This document shows positions 11,628-24,700 of a stretch of DNA of 64,000 bases, one piece after another; the first letter of the stretch is position 1; the number at the start of each line of letters is the position of its first letter. The DNA is from Haemonchus contortus (taxonomy: Eukaryota > Nematoda > Chromadorea > Rhabditida > Trichostrongylidae): assembly GCA_000469685.2 (NCBI GenBank), contig LS997567.1, forward strand, positions 9,283,374 to 9,347,373, read 5' to 3'. Made by a program: the position numbers and the translations under genes. The notes beneath the pieces were generated by a model that had not been told where the DNA came from, made no database searches, and was given only the letters and a program-made list of their open reading frames with translations.

Positions 11628-11884
11628 GGGAGCCGGTCGGTTGGCGCGATGGGCGGGGTCGCCCCGCCCATTTGAGGCGGAGCGACTCCCCCCATCGCGC
11701 TGTTCAACTCGTTCAGATCGCGTAATCTTCTGCTCTCCTCTTCTGTATAGATGATAGAAGCCAATTCGATCATCTATAGAGGAGAGGAGAGCAGAAGATT
11801 ACGCGATCTGAGATGTGCGCGCTCCTTCTGAGGCCCATTTGAGGCGGCGCGACTCCGCCCATCGCGCCAACTGACATGCACCCC
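11628..11884. mobile_element. hairpin MITE with about 41-bp near-perfect inner arms, copy 1
   Basis: Outer ends match GGGG...GTCGGTTGGCGCGATGGGCGG and its complement. The middle is a second strong inverted repeat starting AGATCGCGTAATCTTCTGCT, with a loop of about 9 bases. Direct flanks TACCCCGG at 11620-11627 and 11885-11892 fit an 8-bp hAT-type duplication. A nearly identical copy lies at 13428-13686. Transcription across it would give a long hairpin RNA. Confidence 0.83.
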
Positions 11885-11892
11885 TACCCCGG

Positions 11893-13419
11893 GAGTTGTG
11901 CATACGGGCCAAAATCAGACAAACACTAATTGCGGAGGTTGCGTCGCGGCCTTCGCACTGGAGCACGTCATTTTGGGGTGTCTAATTGTAAGCACTGCGG
12001 GAAGGCCTTGATGACAGGAGATTCGCTCTTTCGTAACTCTGCTTATTGGCGGTTGCGCAGGGCGGCGATCGAACAAGTTATTCTAAGGTTATGACTGAGA
12101 AGTAACTTTATGCGATCAATTAGTTGTTAAACTATAATTTTGTAGCGTACCCTTCCCTAGTGAATGACTAAACACTGTTAGGTTATGCGTTTCTATTTTT
12201 ATTGCATGCTTCTTAGTTTGTGTTCCTTCTGAGACAACTGCTGAGTAATTACCTTCACTGATAGAACCCTAGCTTGGGATATGCCAACTTCTGTACAATT
12301 GAGGACACTTTGCAAATCGGTGCGAGGCGATCTTAATTAAGTGTGAGGACCACATTTTCATTGTGCTGTCTGCATATCTTTATCAAGCGAGTAAAAGCTA
12401 AAAATTGAAGAGAATAGCAACGGTGAGAAGGTGAAGCGACTTGAGAAACATAATAAACTGCAAAAATTTTATTAATGGTGGAATAGTAGGTGCTAGTTTT
12501 AATGTTTTAATAACAGGAGTTCTGTTTTTGTACACAGGTGAAATGTGAAATGCGAAACGAAGTGGAGAATTCTACAGAGCTATGAACTGCGACTTTTCTC
12601 TTTTTTCATTAGGCTCTTTTTCAATACTCAGCCAGTTGTAATAGGAAGTTTTCTGCTGAGAAACCTAATTTTGTCATTGAAGTTTTGGTTTTTCGCTGCT
12701 GTTATTCTCTTCATTCAATGACTTTGACCTGCTGCATATCGATATGCGAGTAGAGCAGTGATCATGGAGTTTCCACAAGTAATTAAGATCGCCTCGCGCC
12801 CTCCTGCCTTGCCTTTGTTTCATTCTCTATCTAGTCGGCTTTTCTGTTTTCTGCACAATCATTGTCGATTATACACAACGTGTGGATGTTCTTTGGACCT
12901 CTCTTTGGCTTGGACATCGTCATCCATGGTCTCTTTCGATCGGATAGTTATATCAACCGAAGTTGGCATACACCTAAACCAGGGTTCAACACTCTATCAG
13001 TGAAGGCAATTACTCAGCAAATGTCTCACAAGAAACACAAACCAAGAAGCATGCAACAGAAATAGAAACGCACAACCAAACAGTGTTCGGTCGTTCACTT
13101 GAGAAAGGTAGCTAGCCATCAGTGGTCCTGGAAGAAACATGAACGAGGAAACAGAAAAAAAGACGTATGTTTCCAAACTACAGTTTAACAACCCATTGAT
13201 CGTAGAAAACTACTTTTTACAATCAGTAATTACCTTAGAATAAAGTGCTTGAATGCCCTACGCAACCTCCAATAAGAGGAGTTACGAAAGAGGAACTCTC
13301 CTGTCATCACTGCCTTCCCGCAGTGATTACATTTAGACACCCCAAAATAACGTGCTCCAGTGCGAAGGCCGCGACGCAACCGCCGCAGGGTTTGTCTGAT
13401 TTTGTTGTTTAAGTTCTTC
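11893..13419. mobile_element. long-TIR DNA element, copy B
   Basis: The left arm (about 11900-12310) is the inverted counterpart of the right arm (about 12955-13415). Landmarks such as AATCAGACAAACAC and GTTTGTCTGATT, CACCCCAAAATAACGTGCTC, and AGAAGCATGCAACAGAAAT and its complement occur on opposite strands. The core of about 640 bp is shared with copy A (4900-7010). Copy B keeps the empty target AGTTTCCAC near 12770 where copy A has a MULE-like insertion. No transposase frame was seen. Confidence 0.8.
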
Positions 13420-13427
13420 TCCCTGGG

Positions 13428-13686
13428 GGGGGGGGCGGTCGGTTGGCGCGATGGGCGGGGTCGCCCCGCCCATTTGAGGCGGAGCGACTCCGCCCATCGC
13501 GCTGTTCAACTCGTTCAGATCGCGTAATCTTCTGCTCTCCTCTCCTGTATAGATGATAGAAGCCAATTCGATCATCTATAGAGGAGAGGAGAGCAGAAGA
13601 TTACGCGATCTGAGATGTGCGCGCTCCTTCTGAGGCCCATTTGAGGCGGCGCGACTCCGCCCATCGCGCCAACCGACATGCACCCC
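13428..13686. mobile_element. hairpin MITE, copy 2
   Basis: Nearly identical to 11628-11884 over its whole length, including the inner arms starting AGATCGCGTAATCTTCTGCT. The flanks TCCCTGGG (13420-13427) and TCCCTGGA (13687-13694) look like an 8-bp target duplication with one change. Its similarity to copy 1 is clearly higher than that of the surrounding repeats, suggesting a younger insertion. Confidence 0.83.
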
Positions 13687-13689
13687 TCC

Positions 13690-14936
13690 CTGGAGTGGTG
13701 CTACAGAGCAAACCGCCTCGGAGAGCATCTATCGCCGCCAGCGCGCGGTCGCGTAGCGGTTTCAGTTATTTCCCTTCTATTCCTCTGGCATTGGAGCGCG
13801 ATATTGTTTGCGCGCCATTTTCAAAATTGCACCACGTGACCATGTAAGTTCATCAAAACAGTTCAGTGCATCTTTAGAATACATGGAACTGTCTTATCGA
13901 GTAAGCAACGGTAGTTAAAGCACTCACCCACTGGTTAAATAGTTCTCGATGAACTCTCTTTAATGAATGAGTTGGAGAGAGGAGTTGAAATCAAGCATGA
14001 AGACTTGCTATATGACGTAAAAACTGTGAAATGGCCTGAATGGTGAGCCTTAGGGCGTTCAATGACCTATGAATGAAGAATAGTCCAATATTAAACAACT
14101 CTAGAGAACTACATCGCTTCTGTAAAGGTTGTTTGATATCGCAAGCAAGCGAAAATACCGAAAAAAAGAAGCGAACCGAACTGTTTCAACCATTTTCCAG
14201 AAACTTGGAATGAAATATATTGAACTTATTTATTATACATGGAAATACTCTTGAAATCGTTGGGATTGATATTGGAGTTTTTCCTTCCAAAAAACTCATT
14301 TTAAGAAGAGAACCCCCACTTTTTTAAACTGTCATTATCCTCTTTGGCTGACAAGTTTTAGCTCGATTAGTAGCGAGTGCGGGCAGCATAATTACCGCTG
14401 AGTCTTCGCACTTAGTTAAGGTCACCTCGCACCTAGGTGCGAAGCGAGCTTGATTAGGTGCGATCGAAAATATATTCCCGTACCCACAACTGTTAGCAAT
14501 TACTACTCATTTGCATCAAAAAGGTCCTTTTCAGCTTTATTGGGCCTACTCAATCAGTGTTCCCACCGAGCTCAGAGCCCAATTCCGACCGATCTATTTA
14601 CCGATCATAATCTATTAACCAAATTTTCTAGCGTAACACTTGGATGTGCGACCAACACTCACATAATGGTGGCAGGAGGACAGGCAGTTCTTTGATGTTT
14701 ACTTTGATATGAATCATTATATCATCAAGAAAATTCCCAATATTCATTACTCGTTCCCGTCGGTATGCATCGATATGTCGTTTATAGCTTTTGGGATCCG
14801 TTTCCTCTCTATTATTACTCGGCATCATCAGTTAACCTGTTCTTTCACGCGCCCCAATGGCAAAAACGCGACGCGACCGCGCGCTGGCGGCGATAGATGC
14901 TCTCCAAGGCGGTTTGCTCTGTACCGGCACTCCCCC
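13690..14936. mobile_element. TIR-type DNA element of about 1.25 kb
   Basis: The left end reads GTGCTACAGAGCAAACCGCC and continues ATCTATCGCCGCCAGCGCGC. The right end at 14870-14936 is its inverse (GGCGGCGATAGATGCTCTCC, GGTTTGCTCTGTACCGGCAC). Arms are about 65-70 bp. The interior is AT-rich, with a palindromic CACCTAGGTGCGAAG motif at about 14430. No transposase was recognised. Confidence 0.7.
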
Positions 14937-15661
14937 TCCCTGGGCGTTACGAATACGGCCCATCATGGCAACAGAGGTCCCACAGCGAATCTTGCACAAA
15001 TTGACAAAAAGCCAGGACTGGCCTTACTCAGCTTGCGCAAGAAATTATGCGCTTACTTGTTACATAGATACGCGTTAAAGACGGGATAATTGTGAAAAAA
15101 ATTCAAAATTGTGCTTCAGCAACCTAAGTCCGTTTTGCGGCGCAACTTCTTCACATTCAGGGCAGGTTATGAATACACTAAGTTGAGTAAAAAGTTGCAG
15201 ATTCCGTGTTGTTTTTCGGGCTTCAAAAGGATTGTTAACAATTATATCACTTGAGGAAACCTTTATTATTGATCCATTGTACTTTTTGCTTGTGCTCTCT
15301 CACTTTCCTTGCCTTTGTTCACAGTATATTCTATACTTCTCATTTATCAGGTTGAAGTTGTTCTGATGTTTTGAGAGCTCACTTGGTTTTTCAATTATGG
15401 TTGTATTGTTCTTTTGGAAATTTTTAATGACATGTGCTTGCGCATGTTAATAAATCTAAATCTAAATCCAAATTGTCGCAAATGTTTTCGATTACAGCCA
15501 AGTTCGCCGTGCAGTAACGCTGCGCTTTTGCATTTGGTATCGATTGCATCGCAGAGAGCGTCGGATGCAGTGCGAGGTGCTGGTTTTCTCTGTGAGGTAC
15601 TATTTTTTATTGGTTTCTTCCGTTACATTCCTTGCATTCATGTTTTCAAGGACTTCCAGCG
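14937..15661 (+). promoter_or_regulatory. upstream region of the dpff-1-like gene; probable (trans-)splice acceptor before the start
   Basis: About 700 bp of AT-rich sequence precedes the first recognised coding exon. TTTTCAAG ends at 15650 and CTTCCAG at 15659. Either could be a spliced-leader acceptor or a cis acceptor just before the ATG at 15662. No TATA box or other element can be defended. An unseen 5' exon upstream is possible. Confidence 0.4.
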
Positions 15662-15759
15662 ATGGTGTTTCAGAAGATGATCAGCGAAAGTGCGTACATT
15701 GAATTGATGAAAAACTGCTCGAAATGGAACGAAAGAGCCAGCAATGAGCGCAGGGCAAG
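15662..15759 (+). CDS. dpff-1: dpff-1-like exon 1 (start of requiem N-terminal domain)
   Basis: ATG at 15662 opens [20 protein letters not shown], then [11 protein letters not shown], matching the start of the DPF N-terminal domain (Tyr-x-x-x-Met, Asn-x-Arg, Glu-Arg). The donor is AG|GTGCGT and the exon ends in phase 2. It joins exactly to the phase of exon 2 to give NERRARMRYPFF. An in-frame upstream ATG at 15632 lies before the acceptor-like TTTTCAAG and is less likely to be used. Confidence 0.85.
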
Positions 15760-18700
15760 GTGCGTGCTTCGTTCAATAACCGTTTTTTTCAATGAGCATA
15801 TGTACTTCACTAATAGAAAAAATTGAAACAGCTCGAAGAAACTCGGGTTTCGACCGTATGTCCTATTGGGTTTGATGAGTCGCTGTGCTTCCGATATGCG
15901 ATATTCGCTAATTCGTTATAAAAAACTGCGTAAATCCAAGTTTCTCCAGTTTTTTTATGATTGTAAAATATCGATAAGATTTTCAATCGCTCTATACCTT
16001 CACTAGGTATCTTTAAAACCAGCAGGGCACCAAATGTAACTGCTTTTTTATGCATCTTTATTCAAAAAGAACTACATTTAATCATGTCGACCTTCCTTTG
16101 TCCGAGGTGAAATGTAATCCAAAAATATTTCTACATTTTGAAAACTTGGGGAGCAACTGTTTGGAGTAGTTGAGAAGGAGCTATGCGATAGTTTCACTTT
16201 GTCTGTTCACTTTGCTCCAAGTAACTTTTCTAATCATACCTGTGGGATTGCAACATCATTTTGATAACCATATTCATGAAGTCCGGTAAATTTAAGTACA
16301 TGACTCCCAGAAGCTGTTAGGTTTTCCGGTTTTGAAGTGAGCTAGTTAGTAAATGTTTCTCGCTATAAGTTTATGTACAAGATGTTCGTTTCTAAATTAG
16401 AGTGATTCGTGATCTTCAGAACGACCCGCGTTTAGTCCATTTTCTAACTTGCAAATCTCTACGATGGTCCCGAACGACAAGATTTCAATCGAAAAAAGTA
16501 CTAGTCAGAAATTCTCTACTTGCAGGAAGAAAAGCTCTCTGTATTTCCTCCCTTCGCAAAATTAATCTCGCTCTGTCCTAATCTCTTGTGCTAAGGATCT
16601 TAGAAAATAATTTTTATTCGACTTACGTTTCGGCTTTATCTCATTCTTCAGATTCTGGAAACTGAAAGATTATTGCTATCCATTCTTCGTTCAACAGTTG
16701 AAACTTCAAAAAACGGTTCGGGAAGGATACTTGGTCGCAGTGGCCATTCAAGATAAGATGTATACTGCCGTAGGTGGTTTCGAACGCTGATCTCAAATCT
16801 GTGTTTCAAATCTGCTAAACGATTTTGGGAACGAAGTTATGGGACCAGTCCCTCCCTGTGTTATACCACTGCGATGAACGGATCACCGAGCCGAGCAAAC
16901 CCCGCACCTGTGCAATGGTGGCCTAGCGGATAGTGTGCTGGGCTGATAGGGGTGACATCAGGGTTCAACTCCTCGATGCGTGCGCTCGTTTTGCCTTTCG
17001 ATAAAATCTGTCATAAACGCTTGCAAAACGTTTTTTGGGCTCAATATCGGACACCTAGGGAGCTAACTCACCTTTTAGGAACATTGGAAAGGTATAACAG
17101 GGAATTTTTTTTGCCCTAACCGTCCCAATAAGGCTGCAGCTCTACTCAAAATAAACCCCAGGGGCTTCAAGGAGAACGGTTCCAAGTGATTCATCGTATC
17201 AAACGCTCTTCAGCATGTTACCAGCGAAGTATTCTGGCCGAAGGTGGTGCCATCGCATTTGATGGAGGACTTTCGTTCTTGCAGCATAACGTGGGCGCCA
17301 TCTTGGAAGAGGAGGTAATAAAGAGTGCCGTGTACGGAAATTTAGGGCGAGTATGAGAGGCCATGAGTTTTCAAATTAGTCTATCTTCGACAAAGTGGTC
17401 GGCACTATCAGGTGCGAACAAGCGGACAGACCTGTCTACCTTTAGATTAGCGGATAAGTTGGAAAGATTCGTCATAAAATTAATGTAGGGTTCTCATTGC
17501 ACGAACTGGATGACGCTTCAAATCGACAATGAGCACCCATAGGGGGCAATTCAAAGCGAGTCGTAGGCGAATCTAGGGTTTTGAGTGCAGCCGTGGTATC
17601 ATGTCCCACCGCACCACCACGTTTACCTCATGGAAGGGCTTCTTGAACGGACGTTCACCTTATGAATTAGTGGATAATCGTAGTGCACACAAAGCGATAA
17701 ACTATTGCTCTTCAGTACTTTTCTTCTCTTCCTTCAACTCTTTCTTCAACGGTGCCTGTTAATCTTTACCATCGCTTCGAAAGCGCGGACAGTATCAGTA
17801 GACAGAATGTATGAATCGTATCCCTCCCAAAGAGGGCTGTGGTCGGGTGAGTCATTCGACCGCCGTCTACCGTAAGTGCAGGGGGCCGCCGAAGATTTCG
17901 AAACACCATCTTGACTGTTCGGGGTAGAGAGGCGAATATATTCGGTCAGTTGAAGTAAAAAATTTTATTGGTTTACTATTCCCCGAAATCCTAAAATGTG
18001 AGTTAGCTCCCTAGGTGTCCAATATTGAGCCCAAAAAACGTTTTACAAGCGTTTATGACACATTTTATCGAAAGGCAAAACGAGCGTACGCATCAAGGAG
18101 CGAACCCTGATGTCACCCCTATCAGTCCACCACACTATCCGCTAGGCCAACATTGCATAGGTGAGGGGTTTGCTCGGCTCGGTGATCCGTTCATCGCAGT
18201 GGTATAACACAGGGAGGGGCTGGTCCCATAACTTAGTTCCCAGAACCGTTTAGCAGATTTGAAACACAGATTTGAGATCAGCGTTCGAAAACACCTACGG
18301 CAGTATACATTTATCTTGAATGGCCACTGCGACCAAGTATCCTTCCCTTGTTAGACCCAGTGTTTCTAAACAAGCATGATAACTACCAACATTTTCACCC
18401 ACCCCAAGAGAAAGGTCATCTAGTCGGCCACCGCTAAACTGACTCACAGGAAGTTGGAGGTTGCTTCAGATGATAATTCTTCTCCTTCTCGCCGTGATAC
18501 TCGGGGTAAACAGAATCCACAGAGGTCAAGAAAAAAGCGCGAGTTCGCTAGCTATAGCTAGGCCGTCGTCCTTCCTTTTCATTTTTGAGGACCTTGCGCC
18601 GATGAAAAACTTTCAAGTGTCTTCCGCGCCGAAGTGAAGGTTATCGTGACAGAATTTCAAATGTAATTCCTAACACCGCTTTTTTATGAGTCTCTTCATA

Positions 18701-21700
18701 GTGAGCACCCAAGAGGGTCTCCAGTCTTGCTCGATCTAAGCCCTCCAGGTGTTCTTTGTCGCTAGCACACAGGGATCACCCAGTCTCCTCAATATATTCA
18801 TCCTCACGTAGGTTGCATGTGATCAGGTAGATCACGCCTGGCTCATGCCGTCACCCTCCAGTACGTTAGGGCAGACCACGCAACTGGGAGTGAGGCAAGT
18901 TCGACCGTAGCAGCGGTTTCGATGCTTCCAATTTCCCGATGAGACCTCGACCACTCGTATCATGTCCTTTAGACCACATCTGTGCAGCACCGCTTTTATT
19001 TCAGAGCTCATAGACTGCTTTCATGGTCCGCCTGCGTGCCGGCCGCGGTAGTACTAGGGAGGGGGAGGGAGGCAGACGGTCGGTCGACGTGGTCGCGTCG
19101 CGCCCAAGCCCTTCCCAAGTTCTGAAACGAGGAAAAACAAGATCAAAAACCATTTGCATTTGCCCTTCGAAGGGGCTTATGCAAATGGTTTTTGATCTTG
19201 TTTTTCTTTGTTTTCGGCCTTTCGAAGGGGCTTGGGCGCGACGCGGCAGCGTCGACCGACCGTCTGCCTCCCTACTCCTCCCTCGCACTACCTGTCGGCG
19301 GACTATGAAAGCAGCCGTAGTATCACTTATACAGAGGATACAGAACGTTAATTTATCCAAGCTACGTTGGTGGGGTTAAGTTGTTTCTTCTGCCCTGTTC
19401 TCTACCCACACATCAAGAAGCATAAGCTTACCCATACCATCTTGTCGTCAAACGATCCGGCGGACTACCGGGTGCGGGCAATAACAAGCAGCGTAGGGGG
19501 CTGATGGACAGAGTTTGGTGGCTGCTGAACGTGGTCTTTGTACAGCCGCTACAGTGTGTTCCAGCATACCTTACCAATACTATGTTTCTCGACCGGTTGC
19601 GAAAAGCCAATTTCGGACCCAATCACGTCATGGAATCCTTCGATATCACATCCCTTTACACCAACGTGTCGAATGGGGGTGCTATGCAGGCCACTCTGGA
19701 ACTGCTCAATCAATATGAACCACCGCTGAACACCTATGGCCATGATAATGACTCTGATCAAAGAGTGTCTTGGGTGCTCATCTCTAGGTGGTCCGGCCAA
19801 TGTTATAGGCAGATCAAGGGACTGGCCATGGAGAAGCAAGTGGTATCCGTGCTAGCGATAGCATAAGTGACCAAGATAGAAAAGCCATTACTGGATCGTC
19901 CTCCTATTGCACGCTGCCGCTGCATAGGCGACTGTTTTGTCTGTTCAGCGTAGGAGTAAATGGACCCGTGTTATGACCTGCTCATCAGACAAGCAGAAAA
20001 CATTAAATTCACACGTGAGCGGTCGAAAGAGAATTGGCTCCATTTGCTTAATACACAAGTCCAGCTTGAACGGGGTTTCCACCGTACCAAATGGTATCGA
20101 AAATCCAGTAACAAGAACATTCTAGTACCCTACGCAATCGACGCATCCCTTCAGTACAAAGCGAGCTATCCCAGGTAACATGTTTAAGACAGCCATCTTA
20201 GTCTCATCCGGAAGGCAGGAGAGAACGGACTTTTGGAACTTGCAAAGGAGAGTGCACATTCCAATGTTTACGTCCTTAATGACAGATATGGAGCTCATAA
20301 TAATAAACAACACTTCCCCACCGTCGATAGCTTGGATAAAAACGTTCTGTATCCTCTATATAAGTGATGCTATGAGTTCTGAACTGAGGACAGCGCTGTA
20401 CAGATGTGGCCTGGAGGACATGGTGCAAGTGGTTGAGGTCCCAACGGAAAACCTAAAGCAGCGACCAGTTCGAAACCGCTGCTCCTGTGGATTGATTTGC
20501 TTGACCTCCTTTTGCGTGGTTTGCCCTAATGGACGGGGTGACTGCATGACGTAAGGCATGGTTTTCCTGATCACATGGGTTACTGGAATGTTGTCAACCG
20601 CGTGTAGAGTGACTCAGCGTTTTTGTCGTGTTCTCTGCTCCCTCTTCAATAGGCATCTCGCTTGCAGAAGGATAGAGCACAGACGAAGAGCTCGCCATTC
20701 CTCACTGCTTACAACTGCAATACAAACTGCTAGTTTCAGATTGATTCATTGTTGTTGCAGACTTTCAGATGATGTTGTTGTTCTCAGGGCTTACTAACAT
20801 AGAGAATAAGTTTGGAATACTGGGTTTCCTGCAATACCACATATTTGCTGCAACGAAAATGAAGCCTTCACATCTTTCAAGCATATAACTGACCAGCTAT
20901 TAACACTTTTTGGCTAACTACACATCACGCTTATCCCTCCTTTCCCATTCCTTTATATCCTACTATCAGTTTGGATGGTCCTCCATCCTAATCCATGCAC
21001 TGCTCGTTTACCCGTTCACATGCACCTTCCCGAAAGATTTAGTAGGAGAGTACAGACAGCGAGCGGACAGGCCCTGCTCCCGCGCTGGCAGACACGACAC
21101 GCAGAGACTGCTTCTTCATCTGAATCTCACAGCGAGAGAAAATTTGGTTGACAACATTCTTGTAACCGATCACAAGCAACCTATGTGAGAATGAATATAT
21201 TGGGGAGACTGGGTGTCCTCTGTGCGCCAGGGTTAAAGAACACCTGGAAGGCTTGAATCGGGCAGGAGTGCATGGAGACCCTCTTGGGGGCTCACCGTCT
21301 CGAATCCCATGAAGGTGCGGTGTTAGGAAGTACATTTGAGATTCTGTCACGAGAACCCCTCACTTCGGCACGGGAAACACTTAAAGGCACGGCTCACGAT
21401 AAAAGTTCTTCTTTGGGAATGCTCAGTGGTCCCCAAGGGTAATGGCAAGGACCCTCTCTCGCTCAAAAACGCGACATTTAGGGCACAGGGGAAGCCCTGT
21501 ACCCGGCCCGCGCGGCCTTCCCGCCCCTCGATCGATGTCACGCCAGTTCGTTCTAGGACCCACAAACAATCATCTGATCGCTTAGTGGTTAGGCGATGTT
21601 TTTCTCCGAATCTTTTTTCCGCTGTTGTTCTTTTTGCTGCCGCGATCCCTTATCCAACTTCCTTCCCCAAAATGCTGAAAAAGGAGAGCCAAATTGCTGT

Positions 21701-24700
21701 CACCAGGGTTTTTTGTTCACTTATGCTTATAATTTAATGAATTTTTGCTTACGATAGTCAGTTATTTGCGCCAGGACCCACACCTACGCAATGATCCACA
21801 TTGTATAGCTCGTCTAAACGCCCCACTCTTCATTTTTCCGGTCTCATTCTCGTCCAGCCCCCTTTTTAATGTTTTTTCGAAGCCTTTTTTTCACTTTAGA
21901 AACGCCGATTCATCCAGTTCCTTCGCCTTCATCGCACTATTTTCCATCTTATATTCCATTTTTCGTCATAACCTGGATGACCCAAAATTATCGTGAGCTG
22001 TGCCTTTGAAGGCACAGTTCACGATAATTTTGGTTCATCCAGTTCAACGGCACGTCTGCATATACACACAGCTAGGAGCAGACCCCGACCTGTTAGAGTC
22101 TGGCAAGCTACACGTGGATATTCATATGTCAAAAGCAATAATAAAAATGGGCCTCATTCTCTTGAACCTTAGGGAGCCCTCAATACGGCAGCGTTGAGCA
22201 TAATAGCTCGGGAGTTGCTGCTAAAATCCCAGGCCCATGACAGGCTGCCTATAACGAGAAGGGCTAAGATGACAATCTGTACTTTTGATGCACGGGCGCT
22301 TGCATCGAAAGTGTGTGTAGAAGAACTGATGATGTAAGTCGGGAAGATCAAGTACGACGTCATCGCACTGACCGAGAAGAGAAGTGCAAAATGCACGTCC
22401 TTTTTGGAACTGGAGAACTGTTCCTTGGAAGGCGTCGGCGGTGTAGGCTACGCGAATTGCTACGAAAGATATACGGCCCAAATCGGACGTTTGCGAATGA
22501 GAAGATGTGGTTCAACTTCGGCTCTGACAATCTTTGTTTACGACCAACATCGAGCTACGACCAACAGCTGGAGGCATTTTGTATGGTTCTGGAGAGGCTC
22601 TTCAGAGAAGGTCATACTTTCTTCAAGGTCATCGTCGGGGACTTCAACGCCAAGATTGGCCCTAGAAAGAACGGCTAAAACGCTCCACATCGAAACTCAC
22701 GGAATGGAATGATGCGCAGGATGAAAGGCTGTCCAAGTTTCACATGTCGACCCACACTATCCATGGTAACTCGCAGTTCGAAAGGCCCTCTCATTTACGA
22801 TGGACACGGAAGTCACCTGTGGAGAGTTCCATAACGATATAGTCTCACCTTTAATCGGAGGTTTTGACTGACTGGTGCCGCTGTTGTTTCGAAGTTCTTC
22901 ATGAGATCCGAGTATCGTCTCCTCCGCGCTAGATTCTGTTTCTCATTACGTCGAGAGAGAATTGCGAAGTTCAGGAAAAGAAGCTCCAAGACTGTTGTCA
23001 ACTGAGATCACTTCACTTTACTGGCGAGTTTGTAAGAAGATTCCGTTAGCGGCAACATCGATGAAGAATACGATCACCTCGTCGAGCATCTTCACGATAG
23101 CGCCAGGAAAACAAAAGTCTACAGGTAGCCGAGGGACGTCTCTTCTCGAAGACTCTCGAGCTGATGCGCCAGCGTGGAATCGCGCGAGCTGCAGGCAGTA
23201 ACCAGCTAAGGTTCAATTTTGCGAAGCTACGCAGAGAAGCGATAAAGCAAGATCTGAGAGAGAGAAGAGCAGGAGTTTTGACTGAAGCCGCCGAGGCTGG
23301 GAAGAGCATTAGCAGGGCCCGTCGGAGCTTCGTTAATTATTATATAAGACCAGAGTCGTCCAGACTGCCCCGTTGCTGCCGTAGTTCGCTTTCCCACACC
23401 TCGATCGGTGTCACATTAGACGAGTGTCGAGACAATACAGACTGCTATTATTCGTTCTAGGACCCACGCACAATCAGCAAATCGCCGAGTGATGAGGCGA
23501 TGTTTTTCTCCCATTCTTTTTTCCCCCGTTTTTCTTTTTACTGCCCCTTATTTAATTTCCTACTCCTAGAGGCTGAAAAAGGTGGGCTACTTTTGCTGTT
23601 ACTAGGTTTTTTTTGTTTATTTATGCTTATAAGTGAATGAATTTTTGCTTATCATTGTCTGTCAGGACCCACACGCGCGCAGTGAAACCCACTGTTCAGC
23701 TCGTCCGGACGCCCCACTCTTCTTCATTTTTCTGGTTTCTTCTCGTCCAGCCCCTTTTTTAATAGTTTTTTGAAGCCTTTTTTCACTTTGGAAACACCTA
23801 GTTACGCAGTTTCTTCACCTCAGTCGCACTAATTTCGATCTTGTCTTCCATTTTTCATCATAATCTGGATTACCCAAAATTATAGTGAACTGTGCCTTTA
23901 GGAGTGTAGCTGCTGTGGTGCTAGCAATAATTGGTTCCTTGCAGAAGTAGAGCCATATTGATACCCCTACTTTTTTCCTTTACTTACTTCGCTGCTGTCG
24001 AGCTATTGTTTCATTAGCAATAATGTGCTTGCTGTGATTTAGCAAGCAAACTACGCTGCTTTCGAGCGATTCTCCTTCAACAAGGAGGAGATAAGCTAAG
24101 TCCGGTTGAAATAACAAGTAATTCGTTGCTTTTGAGCGATCAAATGCGACATGTCTGTTGAATTTGTCTAGGAATTCAACAAACATTTCTTCGCAAAGCT
24201 GTTGTTTGCGGTTTTTTGGGCTGACCAAGTCCCAAAGACAGGCGATTTGCTGACCTTATAACGGCTTTAGCCGATGCACCGAAAATTTGGTGTCTTTTAT
24301 AGGCGGGTGGCTCCTTTTTTGTATGTTCCGTGAATTTGTTTGTCTCTCTGAGAAACGAGCAAATGGCACCCATGGTAGAACAAATTTATTGTGAAAATCA
24401 ATAAAACACACTGATCGCTGATGGTGCACAAGAAAGATTCATATAACTGGTCAAACACAGAAGAGAATGCCTACTTAAGCCCCGCCTTCAAGGAGCGTAG
24501 GTGATCGCGGGTTCTGGCCTATGGCAGAACAGAAAGCCGGCTATCGTGACTGCGAATTTCGTGAATTACAGAATTCATGTAGTAAAATTAGCGACACAAC
24601 TGTTCTGTATTTAGGATGCGTTACCCATTCTTCGATCAACAGACGGGAACGGCTCATCGCTTTAATCCTGTGTTCTACCGCTTCCCTGCTCAACGTGTCA

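Noticed and set aside
16915..16985. Functional tRNA gene
   Set aside because: A and B boxes are present, but a full acceptor stem does not form and the block recurs inside each copy of a transposon arm.
19001..19379. 118- and 119-codon frames on opposite strands with similar proteins
   Set aside because: They mirror each other because the 300-bp MITE is a palindrome.
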